This document shows, one piece after another, positions 18,871 through 26,518 of a DNA stretch of 29,489 nt. The notes under the pieces are model-generated. The model saw only the letters and a list, made by a program, of their open reading frames with translations. It ran no database searches and was not told the origin of the DNA. This stretch comes from a virus: positions 1 through 29,489 of the IMG/VR virus record IMGVR_UViG_3300023184_000398. The stretch is one strand, 5' to 3'. Within the stretch, counting starts at the first letter, position 1; each line of letters opens with the position of its first letter. The position numbers and the translations under genes were made by a program.

Positions 18871-18876
18871 TAAATA
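18869..18876 (+). promoter_or_regulatory. Possible weak T4-type late promoter
   Basis: AATAAATA differs at one base from the T4 late box TATAAATA. It overlaps the stop of the giant LamG gene and lies 19 nt before the next ATG. One mismatch in AT-rich DNA is weak evidence. Confidence 0.3.
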
Positions 18877-18895
18877 TACTAATAATGGAACAAAC

Positions 18896-19285
18896 ATGGC
18901 ACTAACTAGAGTTTTAACGGATTTACAAGCAACATATACGCTGCCCGCAATATGTGATGACATCAGCGGCTCGTTTAACAGCAGCACTCAAATTTTTCCC
19001 TTGAGTGTTGACGAAGTGTCCATAAATACAGTGACAGATTCAAGACAAGTACAAGTGAGCATAAATGGGCAGATTTTACGTCCTTATATAGCAGAGCGTA
19101 CCCTGCCTTGGAGCGTAGAATACGATATAAACGGAGATTACCGAGTAACAACAGATGGCAACCTTATCATATATAACCCACCAGAATTGGGCGACCGCGC
19201 TATGGTTACTGTAGTTACAATTGGCACATACGTACAGCGCAGAACTGCAAGTTACTCAGTCAACTTGATAGCATTTGGAGATTAA
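18896..19285 (+). CDS. Conserved T4-like virion structural protein
   Basis: 129 aa. Motifs: SSTQIFPLSVD at about 25-35, VQVSINGQILRPYIAE at about 52-67 followed by PWSVEYDINGDYRV, then GNLIIYNPPELGDRAMVTV. I recognise the combination of a NG(Q)-L-PYIAE motif and a LIIYN-P-GD motif from a small structural protein of marine T4-like phages, where it commonly sits near the ITPEYYTFTPSTKT protein, as it does here (6 nt apart). No Shine-Dalgarno is seen; the leader holds ACTAATA at 18878-18884 and an out-of-frame 6-codon mini-ORF from 18885 that overlaps the start. The virion position is not known to me. Confidence 0.9.
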   Translation: MALTRVLTDLQATYTLPAICDDISGSFNSSTQIFPLSVDEVSINTVTDSRQVQVSINGQILRPYIAERTLPWSVEYDINGDYRVTTDGNLIIYNPPELGDRAMVTVVTIGTYVQRRTASYSVNLIAFGD

Positions 19286-19291
19286 ACAAAA

Positions 19292-22200
19292 ATGGCAAAA
19301 CACATAACACCAGAATATTACACGTTCACCCCGTCTACCAAGACTATCGTGATCAACCGTTACCTGCGTCAAGAGCAACTGCTACTGATCACTAACACCA
19401 CCAGAAATACCGTACTGTTTAATTTCAGTGACCCTACTTATACATTGGTAAGTTTTGTTAGCATAATAACTAATAACGTACCGACTACTAGTATTGTATT
19501 GAAGTATGACACTACCAGTGTTATGCAAAGTACTGATAAGATTGCTATCCTGGTTGAAGAATCCAACGAAACTTTCCAGCCCATGGAAATTTTAATGGAC
19601 CCAGTTAACAAACTGCGCATAAGTCAACCACAAGCATTAATTGACACTGACTTTGAATATTCAACACAGACCACTAAGTGGGAAAGTATTTCCCTAATAA
19701 ATAATCGTCCGTTTGCCTACTATAACACCTATAATCCGCTTACTTATACTGACGTCAGTGCCGTCAATTTGAGTCGTACTATTACTGTAACTTCGACTGC
19801 TAACCCCACAGTAGGCACTCCGGTGTTCATGCAAGATACTACCTGGGCTGGTGCAGACGGCCTATTCATGGTTGACACCACTAGTGGTAGTAACTTTACC
19901 TATACGGCTAGGATCGCCTATCCCGGCACCACTGGATCAATCAACAACACCAATACCACCAACATCTATCAAGGCTATGTGTTCACCGGTGCTGCAATTG
20001 GTCTCAGTACTGTGACATTCAGTGGTACCGTTATCACTGTTACCTGTAGTGTACCGCATGGTTTGTTACTTGGAAATGAAATTGGTATGATTGGATTGAC
20101 AGCCACTACATTCCCTCCAAATGGTTCTTGGACTGTGGCCACTGTGTCAAGTCCAACAGTGTTTACCTATAATGTAATTAGTACACCAACTGGTACAATT
20201 GGATATGGTAGTGCTACACTATACGTTCGTCCACAGGGTAACTTCTTACATCGTTCGTTTGACGGTGGTGTTACATTTAGTACTAATGCTATCAGTCACA
20301 ACCAACAGTTAATACGTCAAACACGACGTTACTTCCGTTACCAGAGCGGTAAAGGCATTCAGATGAGCACTGGTACTTTGCTTAAACCAAGTTTAAATTT
20401 AGATGCTGTTACCGCAGTTGGCGCAACGGTTACAGTAGTCACTAAAGTACAGCACAACATTAATCCTGGTATTACTATTGCAATGACCGGATGCGATCAA
20501 GCGGCCTATAATGGCACATATACGGTTGCAACAGTACTAGATCCTTACAAATTTACCTATATAGCCACCAACAGACTTGATGCTGCTGGCTCGACCCCGT
20601 CAGTTGCAGTAGCTACTGGCTTGCCTTATTTGAGTATTACCAATTGGTATGGAGCCAATACTCGAGTGGGCATGTATGACGGCCAGAATGGTGTATTTTT
20701 TGAATATGACGGTCAGACTATATATGCAGTACGTCGCAGCAGTACATATCAAATTAACGGATGGATAAGTGTTGCTGCTGGTAGTAACAGTGTGTCGGGT
20801 ATTACCCTTAATGGTGTGAGCCCTATTTTTAGTAAGCAACTTGTACCCGGCGATTTTGTAGTCATTAAAGGTATGAGTTACAAAGTAGAAACAATTACCA
20901 GTGATGCAGCATTGACAATTCAACCGGCATATCGTGGTACTGTTAACTTGACCGCAGCAGTAATTAGTAAAACTATTGACTACAAGGTACCACAAAGTCA
21001 ATGGAATATTGATCGTGCAGATGGTACTGGTGTTAGTGGATTTAATCTTGATCTAAGCAAAATGCAGATGTTGTACTTGGACTACAGTTGGTATGGAGCT
21101 GGCTTTATACGTTGGGGATTCCGTGGATTAAACGGCGACGTTATGTACTGTCACAAAAGTCCTAACAACAACTTAAACTATCAAGCATATATGCGTTCAG
21201 GCAACTTGCCGGCCAGATACGAAACAAATACATTTAGCAAGAGCACACAGCTAGCTAACATACAGGCAAATGGATCTACAACACTTGGTAGCAGTGATAA
21301 TATAATCTATGTAAATACATTACCAGCTGGATGGCCTACTAGTGGCGCTGGCACCGCAGTAATACGTAATGCAACAGCATACGAATACGTTAATTTTGCT
21401 GGTGTTGGTACTGCAAATATTGCAGGACAATACACAGTTAGTACATTAACTGGTGTTGTTAGAGCACAAGCTGGCGCAACATTAACATTTACTACTAACA
21501 CTGCAACTCCAGTTATAACTGGTGTAAGCACCACCGGTGTGCAAATTGGTCAATACGTATTTTCTACAACCAATGCAGTTCCGGCTAACACTTATGTTGT
21601 CAGCTTTGTAGTTAATACCAGCGTGACTTTGAGTCAAGCACCGATGTCTAATGGATCAACATCGTTGATATTTTCACCAATGGCAGGCGCAGCACAAAGT
21701 TTTACATATAGTGCTACTGCTCCTGTTGCAGTTGACCTACATGCTCCGTTATTTGCTAGTACAATCAGTCACTGGGGTACGTCGGTTATCATGGACGGTA
21801 GATTTGATGATGACAAATCGTACGTGTTTACAAGAGGTATGACAACAACACTGGCAATTGGTACTGGTGTTAATAATGCAGTTATGAGTTTCCGTATTGC
21901 ACCTAGTGTCAGTAACGGTGTTGCTGGATCAGCATTGGGCATACGTGAAATTGTAAACCGCATGCAGATGGTTTTGCGACAGTTGGACGTTTTCTCCAAT
22001 GGTCAGTTCCTTATAACCATGATCTTGAATGGTACAGTTAGTAGTGCAACACCAAACTGGGCCAGCGTGGGTGGTTCTAGTTTGGCACAGTATATTTTCC
22101 ATACGTCGGCAACTACTATTACAGGTGGCGAATCAATTTTTGGATTCTTCTTAAACACAACGGGTTCGGGATTTACAACAACTCAGCAAGAATTGAATTT

Positions 22201-22363
22201 GGTTCGTGATATGGGTACAAGTATATTAGGTGGCGGTGTTGCTGCCGCTAATGTGGGCGTATTTCCAGACGGACCAGACGTGGTTACTGTTATGGCCCAG
22301 AACATTGGTACTTCATCGGGTAACATATTTGCACGTATGTCCTGGACGGAAGCTCAGGCCTAA
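19292..22363 (+). CDS. Large T4-like virion structural protein (ITPEYYTFTPSTKT family)
   Basis: 1,023 aa. The N-terminus KHITPEYYTFTPSTKTIVIN and the RQEQLLLITNTTRNT segment are signatures of a large structural protein in marine T4-like phages. Also seen: LMDPVNKLRISQPQALIDTD (about 107-126) with DFEYSTQTTKWES; three related beta modules (about 157-220, 240-300 and 365-430) with a (P/Q)HG/N ... NG-(S/T)-(W/Y)TVATV ... FTY pattern; and at about 568-650 the block DGTGVSGFNLDLSKMQ, WYGAGFIRWGFRG, NLPARYE, conserved in relatives. The C-terminal 300 residues are beta-rich and probably form an assembly surface. GGAG at 19277-19280, inside the preceding gene, precedes the ATG by 11 nt. The exact function is unassigned; a baseplate, neck or fibre-anchor role is only a guess. 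Confidence 0.92.
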   Translation: MAKHITPEYYTFTPSTKTIVINRYLRQEQLLLITNTTRNTVLFNFSDPTYTLVSFVSIITNNVPTTSIVLKYDTTSVMQSTDKIAILVEESNETFQPMEILMDPVNKLRISQPQALIDTDFEYSTQTTKWESISLINNRPFAYYNTYNPLTYTDVSAVNLSRTITVTSTANPTVGTPVFMQDTTWAGADGLFMVDTTSGSNFTYTARIAYPGTTGSINNTNTTNIYQGYVFTGAAIGLSTVTFSGTVITVTCSVPHGLLLGNEIGMIGLTATTFPPNGSWTVATVSSPTVFTYNVISTPTGTIGYGSATLYVRPQGNFLHRSFDGGVTFSTNAISHNQQLIRQTRRYFRYQSGKGIQMSTGTLLKPSLNLDAVTAVGATVTVVTKVQHNINPGITIAMTGCDQAAYNGTYTVATVLDPYKFTYIATNRLDAAGSTPSVAVATGLPYLSITNWYGANTRVGMYDGQNGVFFEYDGQTIYAVRRSSTYQINGWISVAAGSNSVSGITLNGVSPIFSKQLVPGDFVVIKGMSYKVETITSDAALTIQPAYRGTVNLTAAVISKTIDYKVPQSQWNIDRADGTGVSGFNLDLSKMQMLYLDYSWYGAGFIRWGFRGLNGDVMYCHKSPNNNLNYQAYMRSGNLPARYETNTFSKSTQLANIQANGSTTLGSSDNIIYVNTLPAGWPTSGAGTAVIRNATAYEYVNFAGVGTANIAGQYTVSTLTGVVRAQAGATLTFTTNTATPVITGVSTTGVQIGQYVFSTTNAVPANTYVVSFVVNTSVTLSQAPMSNGSTSLIFSPMAGAAQSFTYSATAPVAVDLHAPLFASTISHWGTSVIMDGRFDDDKSYVFTRGMTTTLAIGTGVNNAVMSFRIAPSVSNGVAGSALGIREIVNRMQMVLRQLDVFSNGQFLITMILNGTVSSATPNWASVGGSSLAQYIFHTSATTITGGESIFGFFLNTTGSGFTTTQQELNLVRDMGTSILGGGVAAANVGVFPDGPDVVTVMAQNIGTSSGNIFARMSWTEAQA

Positions 22364-22367
22364 TCTT

Positions 22368-22371
22368 GGAG
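22368..22371 (+). promoter_or_regulatory. Ribosome-binding site deciding a TTG start
   Basis: GGAG lies 7 nt before TTG at 22379. The frame has TAA at 22361-22363 and no ATG or GTG between, so TTG is the first usable start. The ATG at 22372 opens only a 9-codon frame. Confidence 0.65.
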
Positions 22372-22378
22372 ATGGCCC

Positions 22379-23092
22379 TTGAGCTCGAGAAATTATACTA
22401 AACATTGGACATTGACTACGCAACCTGTAACCGGGTTGCAAATTGGTGACGAGTGGTTCAATCCTACTACTAATAAACTATATAAGTTTATGGTACAAAA
22501 CAATACCAGTCCCGCCTGGATTGAGCTGTTCACCGGCGCTACTACGTACGGCTATCCAGGTTACTTGCCACAGTTCTATTATCAATTGCAGGTGCCTTAT
22601 ATTGGTCGACGGATTACAACAGCGCAAGGTGTGTTTGGTGTAGGAGTTGATGGAAACGGATTGGGCATAACACTAAACCCACAAACTACTTATAGATTCA
22701 CTGCACAATACTCGTTTGCTAAAATACTTGGAGCAACCAGCCATACTGTTGCATTAAGTTTTGGCGGAACAACAACATTAAACAGCATTGGTTATAATGT
22801 AAATTATAAAGTTGGGACAACAAGTTTTACTAATATTTCATCTGCAGAATCATTTCAAATATATAATACAACTGCGGCTAGCACAGTAATTACCGCAGCA
22901 ATAGCATCGGCTACCAGCTATATAGCTTGTTTCATTGAAGGAACCGTAAATGTGTCTACCGGTGGTACATTTATTCCAAGATACACACTGAGTGCCGATC
23001 CGTTAGATGCTTATAGTACACAACCTGGCAGTTATTTTAGCATATATCCAGTGTCCGCAGCAGGCTCAATGAGCGCAGGTGCATGGGGTTAA
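22379..23092 (+). CDS. Virion protein with fibre-tip-like C-terminal domain
   Basis: 237 aa from a TTG start. Residues 4-20 (RNYTKHWTLTTQPVTGL) lead into GDEWFNPTTNKLYKFMV...W at about 23-48, the same attachment-type motif found in the two fibres upstream in the window. Residues about 85-237 are a beta-rich domain (LNPQTTYRFTAQYSF, ACFIEGTVNVSTGGTF, PRYTLSADP, GSYFSIYPV, ending SAGAWG) that I know as a C-terminal jelly-roll of marine phage fibres. There are no repeats, so it is probably a compact fibre or fibre tip mounted on the large protein just upstream. Its stop is followed 1 nt later by the next start. Confidence 0.85.
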   Translation: MSSRNYTKHWTLTTQPVTGLQIGDEWFNPTTNKLYKFMVQNNTSPAWIELFTGATTYGYPGYLPQFYYQLQVPYIGRRITTAQGVFGVGVDGNGLGITLNPQTTYRFTAQYSFAKILGATSHTVALSFGGTTTLNSIGYNVNYKVGTTSFTNISSAESFQIYNTTAASTVITAAIASATSYIACFIEGTVNVSTGGTFIPRYTLSADPLDAYSTQPGSYFSIYPVSAAGSMSAGAWG

Positions 23093-23093
23093 C

Positions 23094-23348
23094 GTGTCGG
23101 ACGCTGCATATCTTGTTTCTTTAAGTGATATCGAACAACTAGTTATAGATTCAGTTGCAGATGACGCTGCTGTGTGGATTACCCAGTTAGTGCAAAAAAA
23201 CTGCCAGCAATTAATTGATCAGTTAGTGCATGATGCAGTTGATCGATGTCTAGCTAGAGATTTATCAATTCCTCCAACTAAGGAAGAAATTGTTAAACTG
23301 TCGGTTACCCGAGGGTGGGCAAAAATTTTGCCTGTGGAAAACAAATAA
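23094..23348 (+). CDS. Small helical protein of unknown function
   Basis: 84 aa from GTG at 23094, one base after the previous stop; GGGG just upstream could act as ribosome-binding site. A GTG at 23079 would add five residues and overlap the preceding gene by 14 nt, and cannot be excluded. The sequence looks helical, with acidic N-terminal turns (SLSDIEQLVIDSVADDAA) and a central QLVQKNCQQLIDQLVHDAVD stretch that could pair as a coiled coil. I do not recognise the family. Its place among fibre genes suggests an assembly chaperone or small structural factor, which is only inference. Confidence 0.72.
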   Translation: MSDAAYLVSLSDIEQLVIDSVADDAAVWITQLVQKNCQQLIDQLVHDAVDRCLARDLSIPPTKEEIVKLSVTRGWAKILPVENK

Positions 23349-23353
23349 ATATA

Positions 23354-23361
23354 TATAAATT
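23354..23361 (+). promoter_or_regulatory. Possible T4-type late promoter (one mismatch)
   Basis: TATAAATT, one base off the T4 late box, 16 nt before the ATG of the MSHFAKVENG gene and in its 29-nt leader. AAAAGGAA at 23366-23373 is a good ribosome-binding site. A promoter here would be very close to the start codon. Confidence 0.4.
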
Positions 23362-23377
23362 ATTTAAAAGGAATTTT

Positions 23378-23776
23378 ATGAGTCATTTTGCCAAAGTAGA
23401 AAACGGTGTAGTAACACACGTTATTGTAGCCGAACAAGATTTTATTGACACCGGGCTAGTTGGTGATCCCTCAATTTGGGTTCAAACCAGCTACAACACA
23501 TATGGTGGTGAGCATAGACTGGGTGGCACACCATTGCGTAAAAATTACGCAGGATTGGGCTACACTTATGATAGTGAGCGAGATGCGTTTATACCTCCAA
23601 AACCATACCCAAGCTGGATACTAGATGAGAACTCTTGTCTTTGGTCGGCACCTGTTGCTATGCCAGAACCAACTCCGGGCATATTTCATATATGGAATGA
23701 AGAAATTCAAAATTGGGAAGAAAAGGCAGCCCCGGCTTCTGCAGAGCCAGTTGTTGCAGCGGAACCACCAATGTAA
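23378..23776 (+). CDS. Conserved T4-like phage protein (MSHFAKVENGVV family)
   Basis: 132 aa. I chose ATG 23378 because the purine-rich AAAAGGAA ends 4 nt upstream and because family members begin MSHFAKVENGVV; the frame does extend 21 codons further to another start at 23315. Conserved features: VTHVIVAEQDF, WVQTSYNTYGGEHRLGG, LRKNYAGLGYTYD, RDAFIPPKPYPSW, then CLWSAPV and a W-EEIQNWEE repeat near residue 118. The family is widespread in aquatic T4-like phages, often beside tail-fibre genes; I know no proven function. The C-terminal 16 residues are a low-complexity Ala/Pro/Glu tail. Confidence 0.9.
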   Translation: MSHFAKVENGVVTHVIVAEQDFIDTGLVGDPSIWVQTSYNTYGGEHRLGGTPLRKNYAGLGYTYDSERDAFIPPKPYPSWILDENSCLWSAPVAMPEPTPGIFHIWNEEIQNWEEKAAPASAEPVVAAEPPM

Positions 23777-23785
23777 TAACAGACT

Positions 23786-24316
23786 ATGCCATTAAATTTT
23801 CCCGACAGTCCCAGTACCAACGAACCTTATACATACGGCAATCGCAGCTGGATATATAATGGACGCGCCTGGGTCGCGTCGGGATCAATAATTGGTTATA
23901 CTGGTAGCCGCGGCGTTACTGGGTATGCAGGCAGTTTAGGGTATACAGGATCTGCCAGTACAATACCGGGCTATACTGGTAGTGCAGGACCTAGTTTTGT
24001 TAATATCTACACATCGGGTACACTATATGTATTTGATGGTAGTCGTAGATGGTATGCACCATATAATTTATCAGTTAACTCTATTGTGGCCAATTTAGTT
24101 ACCAGTGCAGATAGTAATTTAATTTTTAGTATTAAAAAAAATGGCACAACCGCAGCCACAATCACTATCACTACTGGGCAATTCACCACTACATATTCTA
24201 CGCCATTTACCATGAACAGCGGAGATTATTTAACTATTAGCATATTGCAGGTGGGTTCAACTAACAGTCCTGGAAGCGAGCTCTATGTGCAGCTCAAATA
24301 CAATCAAACCAGCTAG
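23786..24316 (+). CDS. Short YTGS-repeat tail fibre
   Basis: 176 aa. Residues 1-34: N-terminal module NFPDSPSTNEPYTYGNRSW and IYNGRAWV, related to those of the fibres at 1593 and 4770. Residues 36-68: GYTGS repeats with a SASTIPGYTGS spacer. Residues about 75-176: a C-terminal beta domain (LYVFDGSRRWYAPYNLSV, NLIFSIKKNG, MNSGDYLTISILQVGS, PGSELYVQLKY) seen at the tips of marine phage fibres. It is the minimal version of the fibre design in this window: N-terminal adaptor, short stalk, one tip domain. There is no clear Shine-Dalgarno; the start lies 10 nt after the preceding stop. Confidence 0.9.
   Translation: MPLNFPDSPSTNEPYTYGNRSWIYNGRAWVASGSIIGYTGSRGVTGYAGSLGYTGSASTIPGYTGSAGPSFVNIYTSGTLYVFDGSRRWYAPYNLSVNSIVANLVTSADSNLIFSIKKNGTTAATITITTGQFTTTYSTPFTMNSGDYLTISILQVGSTNSPGSELYVQLKYNQTS
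23894..23988 (+). repeat. YTGS repeat tract in short fibre
   Basis: About 31 residues of GYTGS-type units (GYTGSRG, GYAGSLG, GYTGSAS, GYTGSAG) including the same SAST(V/I) spacer as in the longer fibre at 4770-6344. Confidence 0.85.
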
Positions 24317-24323
24317 TTTCAGC

Positions 24324-24331
24324 TATAAATA
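24324..24331 (+). promoter_or_regulatory. T4-type late promoter box 1
   Basis: An exact TATAAATA, the box recognised by the T4 late sigma factor gp55, 8 nt after the preceding stop and 64 nt before the next ATG. It sits in the longest intergenic gap of the window (24317-24395). Confidence 0.65.
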
Positions 24332-24358
24332 GTTAGATTGATCTACACTATTATTGAG

Positions 24359-24366
24359 TATAAATA
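24359..24366 (+). promoter_or_regulatory. T4-type late promoter box 2
   Basis: A second exact TATAAATA, 35 nt downstream of the first and 29 nt before the ATG at 24396, a typical spacing for a late promoter with a short leader. AGGAG at 24380-24384 is the ribosome-binding site. Confidence 0.68.
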
Positions 24367-24395
24367 TAGTAATAGGTCTAGGAGTTTTATACAAT

Positions 24396-26237
24396 ATGGC
24401 AATAATTAGGACAGCAAAATACGGGGTACAAGTCCCAGCACTCACAGAGGATCCATATCCAAGTTCTGGAAAATTGTATTTCCAAAATGAAGCCTTTAGC
24501 AGTGCCAATTTGAGCGTGTTTTTTGATAGAACTGTTAGCTGGAGTACTACCGGAACTGGTTATGGCACATTTGGCTACAGTACAGTAACCGGTGCACCAG
24601 AAGCCTTAGGCGGCGCATTACAACTCAAAGGTGAAGTAACTTTTGTTCGCCATACCACATTCAATACTCAAGCAGTACAAAGTAATAACCTAGACCAGGC
24701 ACCGTTTGCTAGTATGGATCCTACCCGCCCTATTATACAAAGCAGATACGACACGGATGGTGTTAACAACCAAGTACTTATAAGTTATAATCAGCAGACA
24801 CTAGCAGCCGCAGGCGATTTATTAACTTATTATCGTCGTGTCAATGTAACTAGCGATAGCAGCATCGGATTCCCAATTCAAAATACTACGCACACTGCCG
24901 GCTATACAGGATTCCCAGTTTACAGAAACCCCAGTACTAATCATATGGTAATAGTGGCCAACTATCATGTTACTGGTTATGTCCCGGGATCAACTACTGG
25001 GGCACATTTACCTAACATGTTCAGTGCCACAGCACCAACGTTGGCTACTCAAGTTGCTGGGCAAGCGTCTGGGACTAATACGGTACAATTCTTAGGCGTA
25101 AGCAGTGTTGACGGCTTGGCCATGTTTTTAAACAACAATATTGGTAATGATTACACACAAAATATCTACAAGTACAATGACGGTAGTACTACAGCTACTA
25201 ATCCGGGCACATTCACTGCTGCTCCCGGTGCCGATGGTAGAACAGGCGGAAGTGCTGGTGGTATAAGAACAACACCAACCGGTGGTACATTCCAACCCAA
25301 GTTTGCCAGTAGAACTTTTATAGATCCTAATACTAGCCCAAGTGTTACTAGTGGCCAGACTGGATTTTATGTTCCTTATTTTGATACCGCAGGGGCATAT
25401 CACCCCTTCTATTTTTTATGGAACAAAACAAACGACACATTCACAAGATTTGGTAATGTCATTACAACTACTATTGCTACCCAAAATAACTATTTCTATC
25501 CAGATACAGTAACTGCTACCAGCGTAAGCAGTACAACAGGTATGCAACGTATTATCTATAACGAAAGTTTTGTTTTCAGCGGTACCAGATATCTGACTAT
25601 GATGCAGTTCCACGGTGCAGGTGGTATATTTGATAGTAATGTTGCACAGCGCACGTTTATGACCTACAGCGTAAGTAGTACCGACTATACACAGACTACA
25701 TTCCATAGTGCCATGACAGTTCCAGCAACACCAAAAAATATTTGCTGGTTAAATGATGCCAGAACGTTAATGGCCATTATCACACATAACTTTACCTATG
25801 TGTATAGTTTCAACAGTGCAGTAACTGGTTGGAACTTAACAGCCAGTTACAACTATCAATTTAATAGCATTGGCAGAGATAGCTTAGGGCGCATATGGGC
25901 AGTAGATCAAGGTCCATTAGCTTATGGGCGTGTACATCTGTTGTCGGGCAGTATGCCGGCTACTATTACAGTAACACCAGCAGCTACTAGTTACAACTAC
26001 AGTGGTACTACAATTCCCACTACTTACTCAGTTGATGCATATGATATCAGTGGCGCAAGAGTAACAGCCAATGTGACGTTAACTTCAACAGGATCTAGTA
26101 TAGTATTCTACACCAGTAATATTTTAGTAACTACCAGTGCAATTACAGTTACTACCAGTGCCAGTGCAACTACCACTGTGAACGCTGCTGTGATTAGTGC
26201 CGGTGTTAGTACAATTACTACTACTGTAACTTTATAA
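24396..26237 (+). CDS. Probable beta-propeller/Ig virion protein, paralog 1
   Basis: 613 aa from ATG 24396, chosen because AGGAG lies 11 nt upstream, because the paralog at 26519 also begins MAIIRT, and because a start at 24354 would overlap the late promoter. Residues about 80-515 hold repeating beta segments (FPVYRNPSTNHMV, VQFLGVSSVDGLAMF, IYKYNDGSTTATNPG, GFYVPYFDTAGAYHPFYF, TPKNICWLNDARTLM, GRDSLGRIWAVDQGP, GRVHLLSG) that suggest a propeller. Residues about 521-613 resemble a bacterial Ig-like domain (ITVTPAATSYNYSG ... TTVNAAVISAGVSTITTTV). I do not recognise a named family; location beside fibres and under a late promoter suggests a virion surface protein. Confidence 0.88.
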   Translation: MAIIRTAKYGVQVPALTEDPYPSSGKLYFQNEAFSSANLSVFFDRTVSWSTTGTGYGTFGYSTVTGAPEALGGALQLKGEVTFVRHTTFNTQAVQSNNLDQAPFASMDPTRPIIQSRYDTDGVNNQVLISYNQQTLAAAGDLLTYYRRVNVTSDSSIGFPIQNTTHTAGYTGFPVYRNPSTNHMVIVANYHVTGYVPGSTTGAHLPNMFSATAPTLATQVAGQASGTNTVQFLGVSSVDGLAMFLNNNIGNDYTQNIYKYNDGSTTATNPGTFTAAPGADGRTGGSAGGIRTTPTGGTFQPKFASRTFIDPNTSPSVTSGQTGFYVPYFDTAGAYHPFYFLWNKTNDTFTRFGNVITTTIATQNNYFYPDTVTATSVSSTTGMQRIIYNESFVFSGTRYLTMMQFHGAGGIFDSNVAQRTFMTYSVSSTDYTQTTFHSAMTVPATPKNICWLNDARTLMAIITHNFTYVYSFNSAVTGWNLTASYNYQFNSIGRDSLGRIWAVDQGPLAYGRVHLLSGSMPATITVTPAATSYNYSGTTIPTTYSVDAYDISGARVTANVTLTSTGSSIVFYTSNILVTTSAITVTTSASATTTVNAAVISAGVSTITTTVTL

Positions 26238-26247
26238 GGATTTGTAA

Positions 26248-26508
26248 ATGAGTGATACATATGATAGAATCGTAGAACAACTTGATGACAATGAGCAAGT
26301 GATTTCTAGTAGAACTTTCAGATGTGAATTTTCGGGCGGCGTGTTAACCGTTGGATTACTAACCATCGATAGTGATGGCAATGAAACAATTCAACCAGGA
26401 TTAAGTCAGCCATGGAAATGCATGCCAGATGGCAGCAGAGAAAATTTTGTAGATGCCGCAGATGCTTTTGCTTGGGTAGATTCAGTCGCCGGTACATTAA
26501 TAAATTAA
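26248..26508 (+). CDS. Small acidic protein between two paralogs, function unknown
   Basis: 86 aa. AAGGA at 26236-26240 gives a good Shine-Dalgarno 7 nt before the ATG. The protein is acidic: SDTYDRIVEQLDDNEQVI, then a short beta-like part (FRCEFSGGVLTVGLLTIDSD), PWKCMPDGSRENF, and DAADAFAWVDSVAGTL at the end. Two Cys occur (near residues 25 and 52). I do not recognise it. It lies 10 nt from each neighbouring paralog and is surely co-transcribed with them; a role in folding, mounting or regulating those proteins is a guess. Confidence 0.82.
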   Translation: MSDTYDRIVEQLDDNEQVISSRTFRCEFSGGVLTVGLLTIDSDGNETIQPGLSQPWKCMPDGSRENFVDAADAFAWVDSVAGTLIN

Positions 26509-26518
26509 GGAAAATATT

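Noticed and set aside
22379-23092. Diversity-generating retroelement target at a fibre C-terminus
   Set aside because: No reverse transcriptase, no template/variable repeat pair and no C-type-lectin signature were seen in the window.
23195-23201. In-frame A_AAA_AAC slippery heptamer that could give a -1 frameshift into the frame of the next gene
   Set aside because: The -1 frame meets TGA at 23216-23218, five codons later, so no fusion with the MSHFAKVENG protein is possible.
23315-23377. Upstream start adding 21 residues to the MSHFAKVENG protein
   Set aside because: The extension overlaps the previous gene and lies upstream of the AAAAGGAA ribosome-binding site; family members start at MSHF.
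24311-24326. Possible terminator hairpin after the short fibre (AGCT ... AGCT)
   Set aside because: The stem is only four base pairs with no U tract; no convincing terminator occurs in any gap of the window.
24354-24395. TTG start at 24354 extending paralog 1 by 14 residues
   Set aside because: It would overlap the second late-promoter box, lacks a ribosome-binding site, and the paralog begins MAIIRT, matching ATG 24396.
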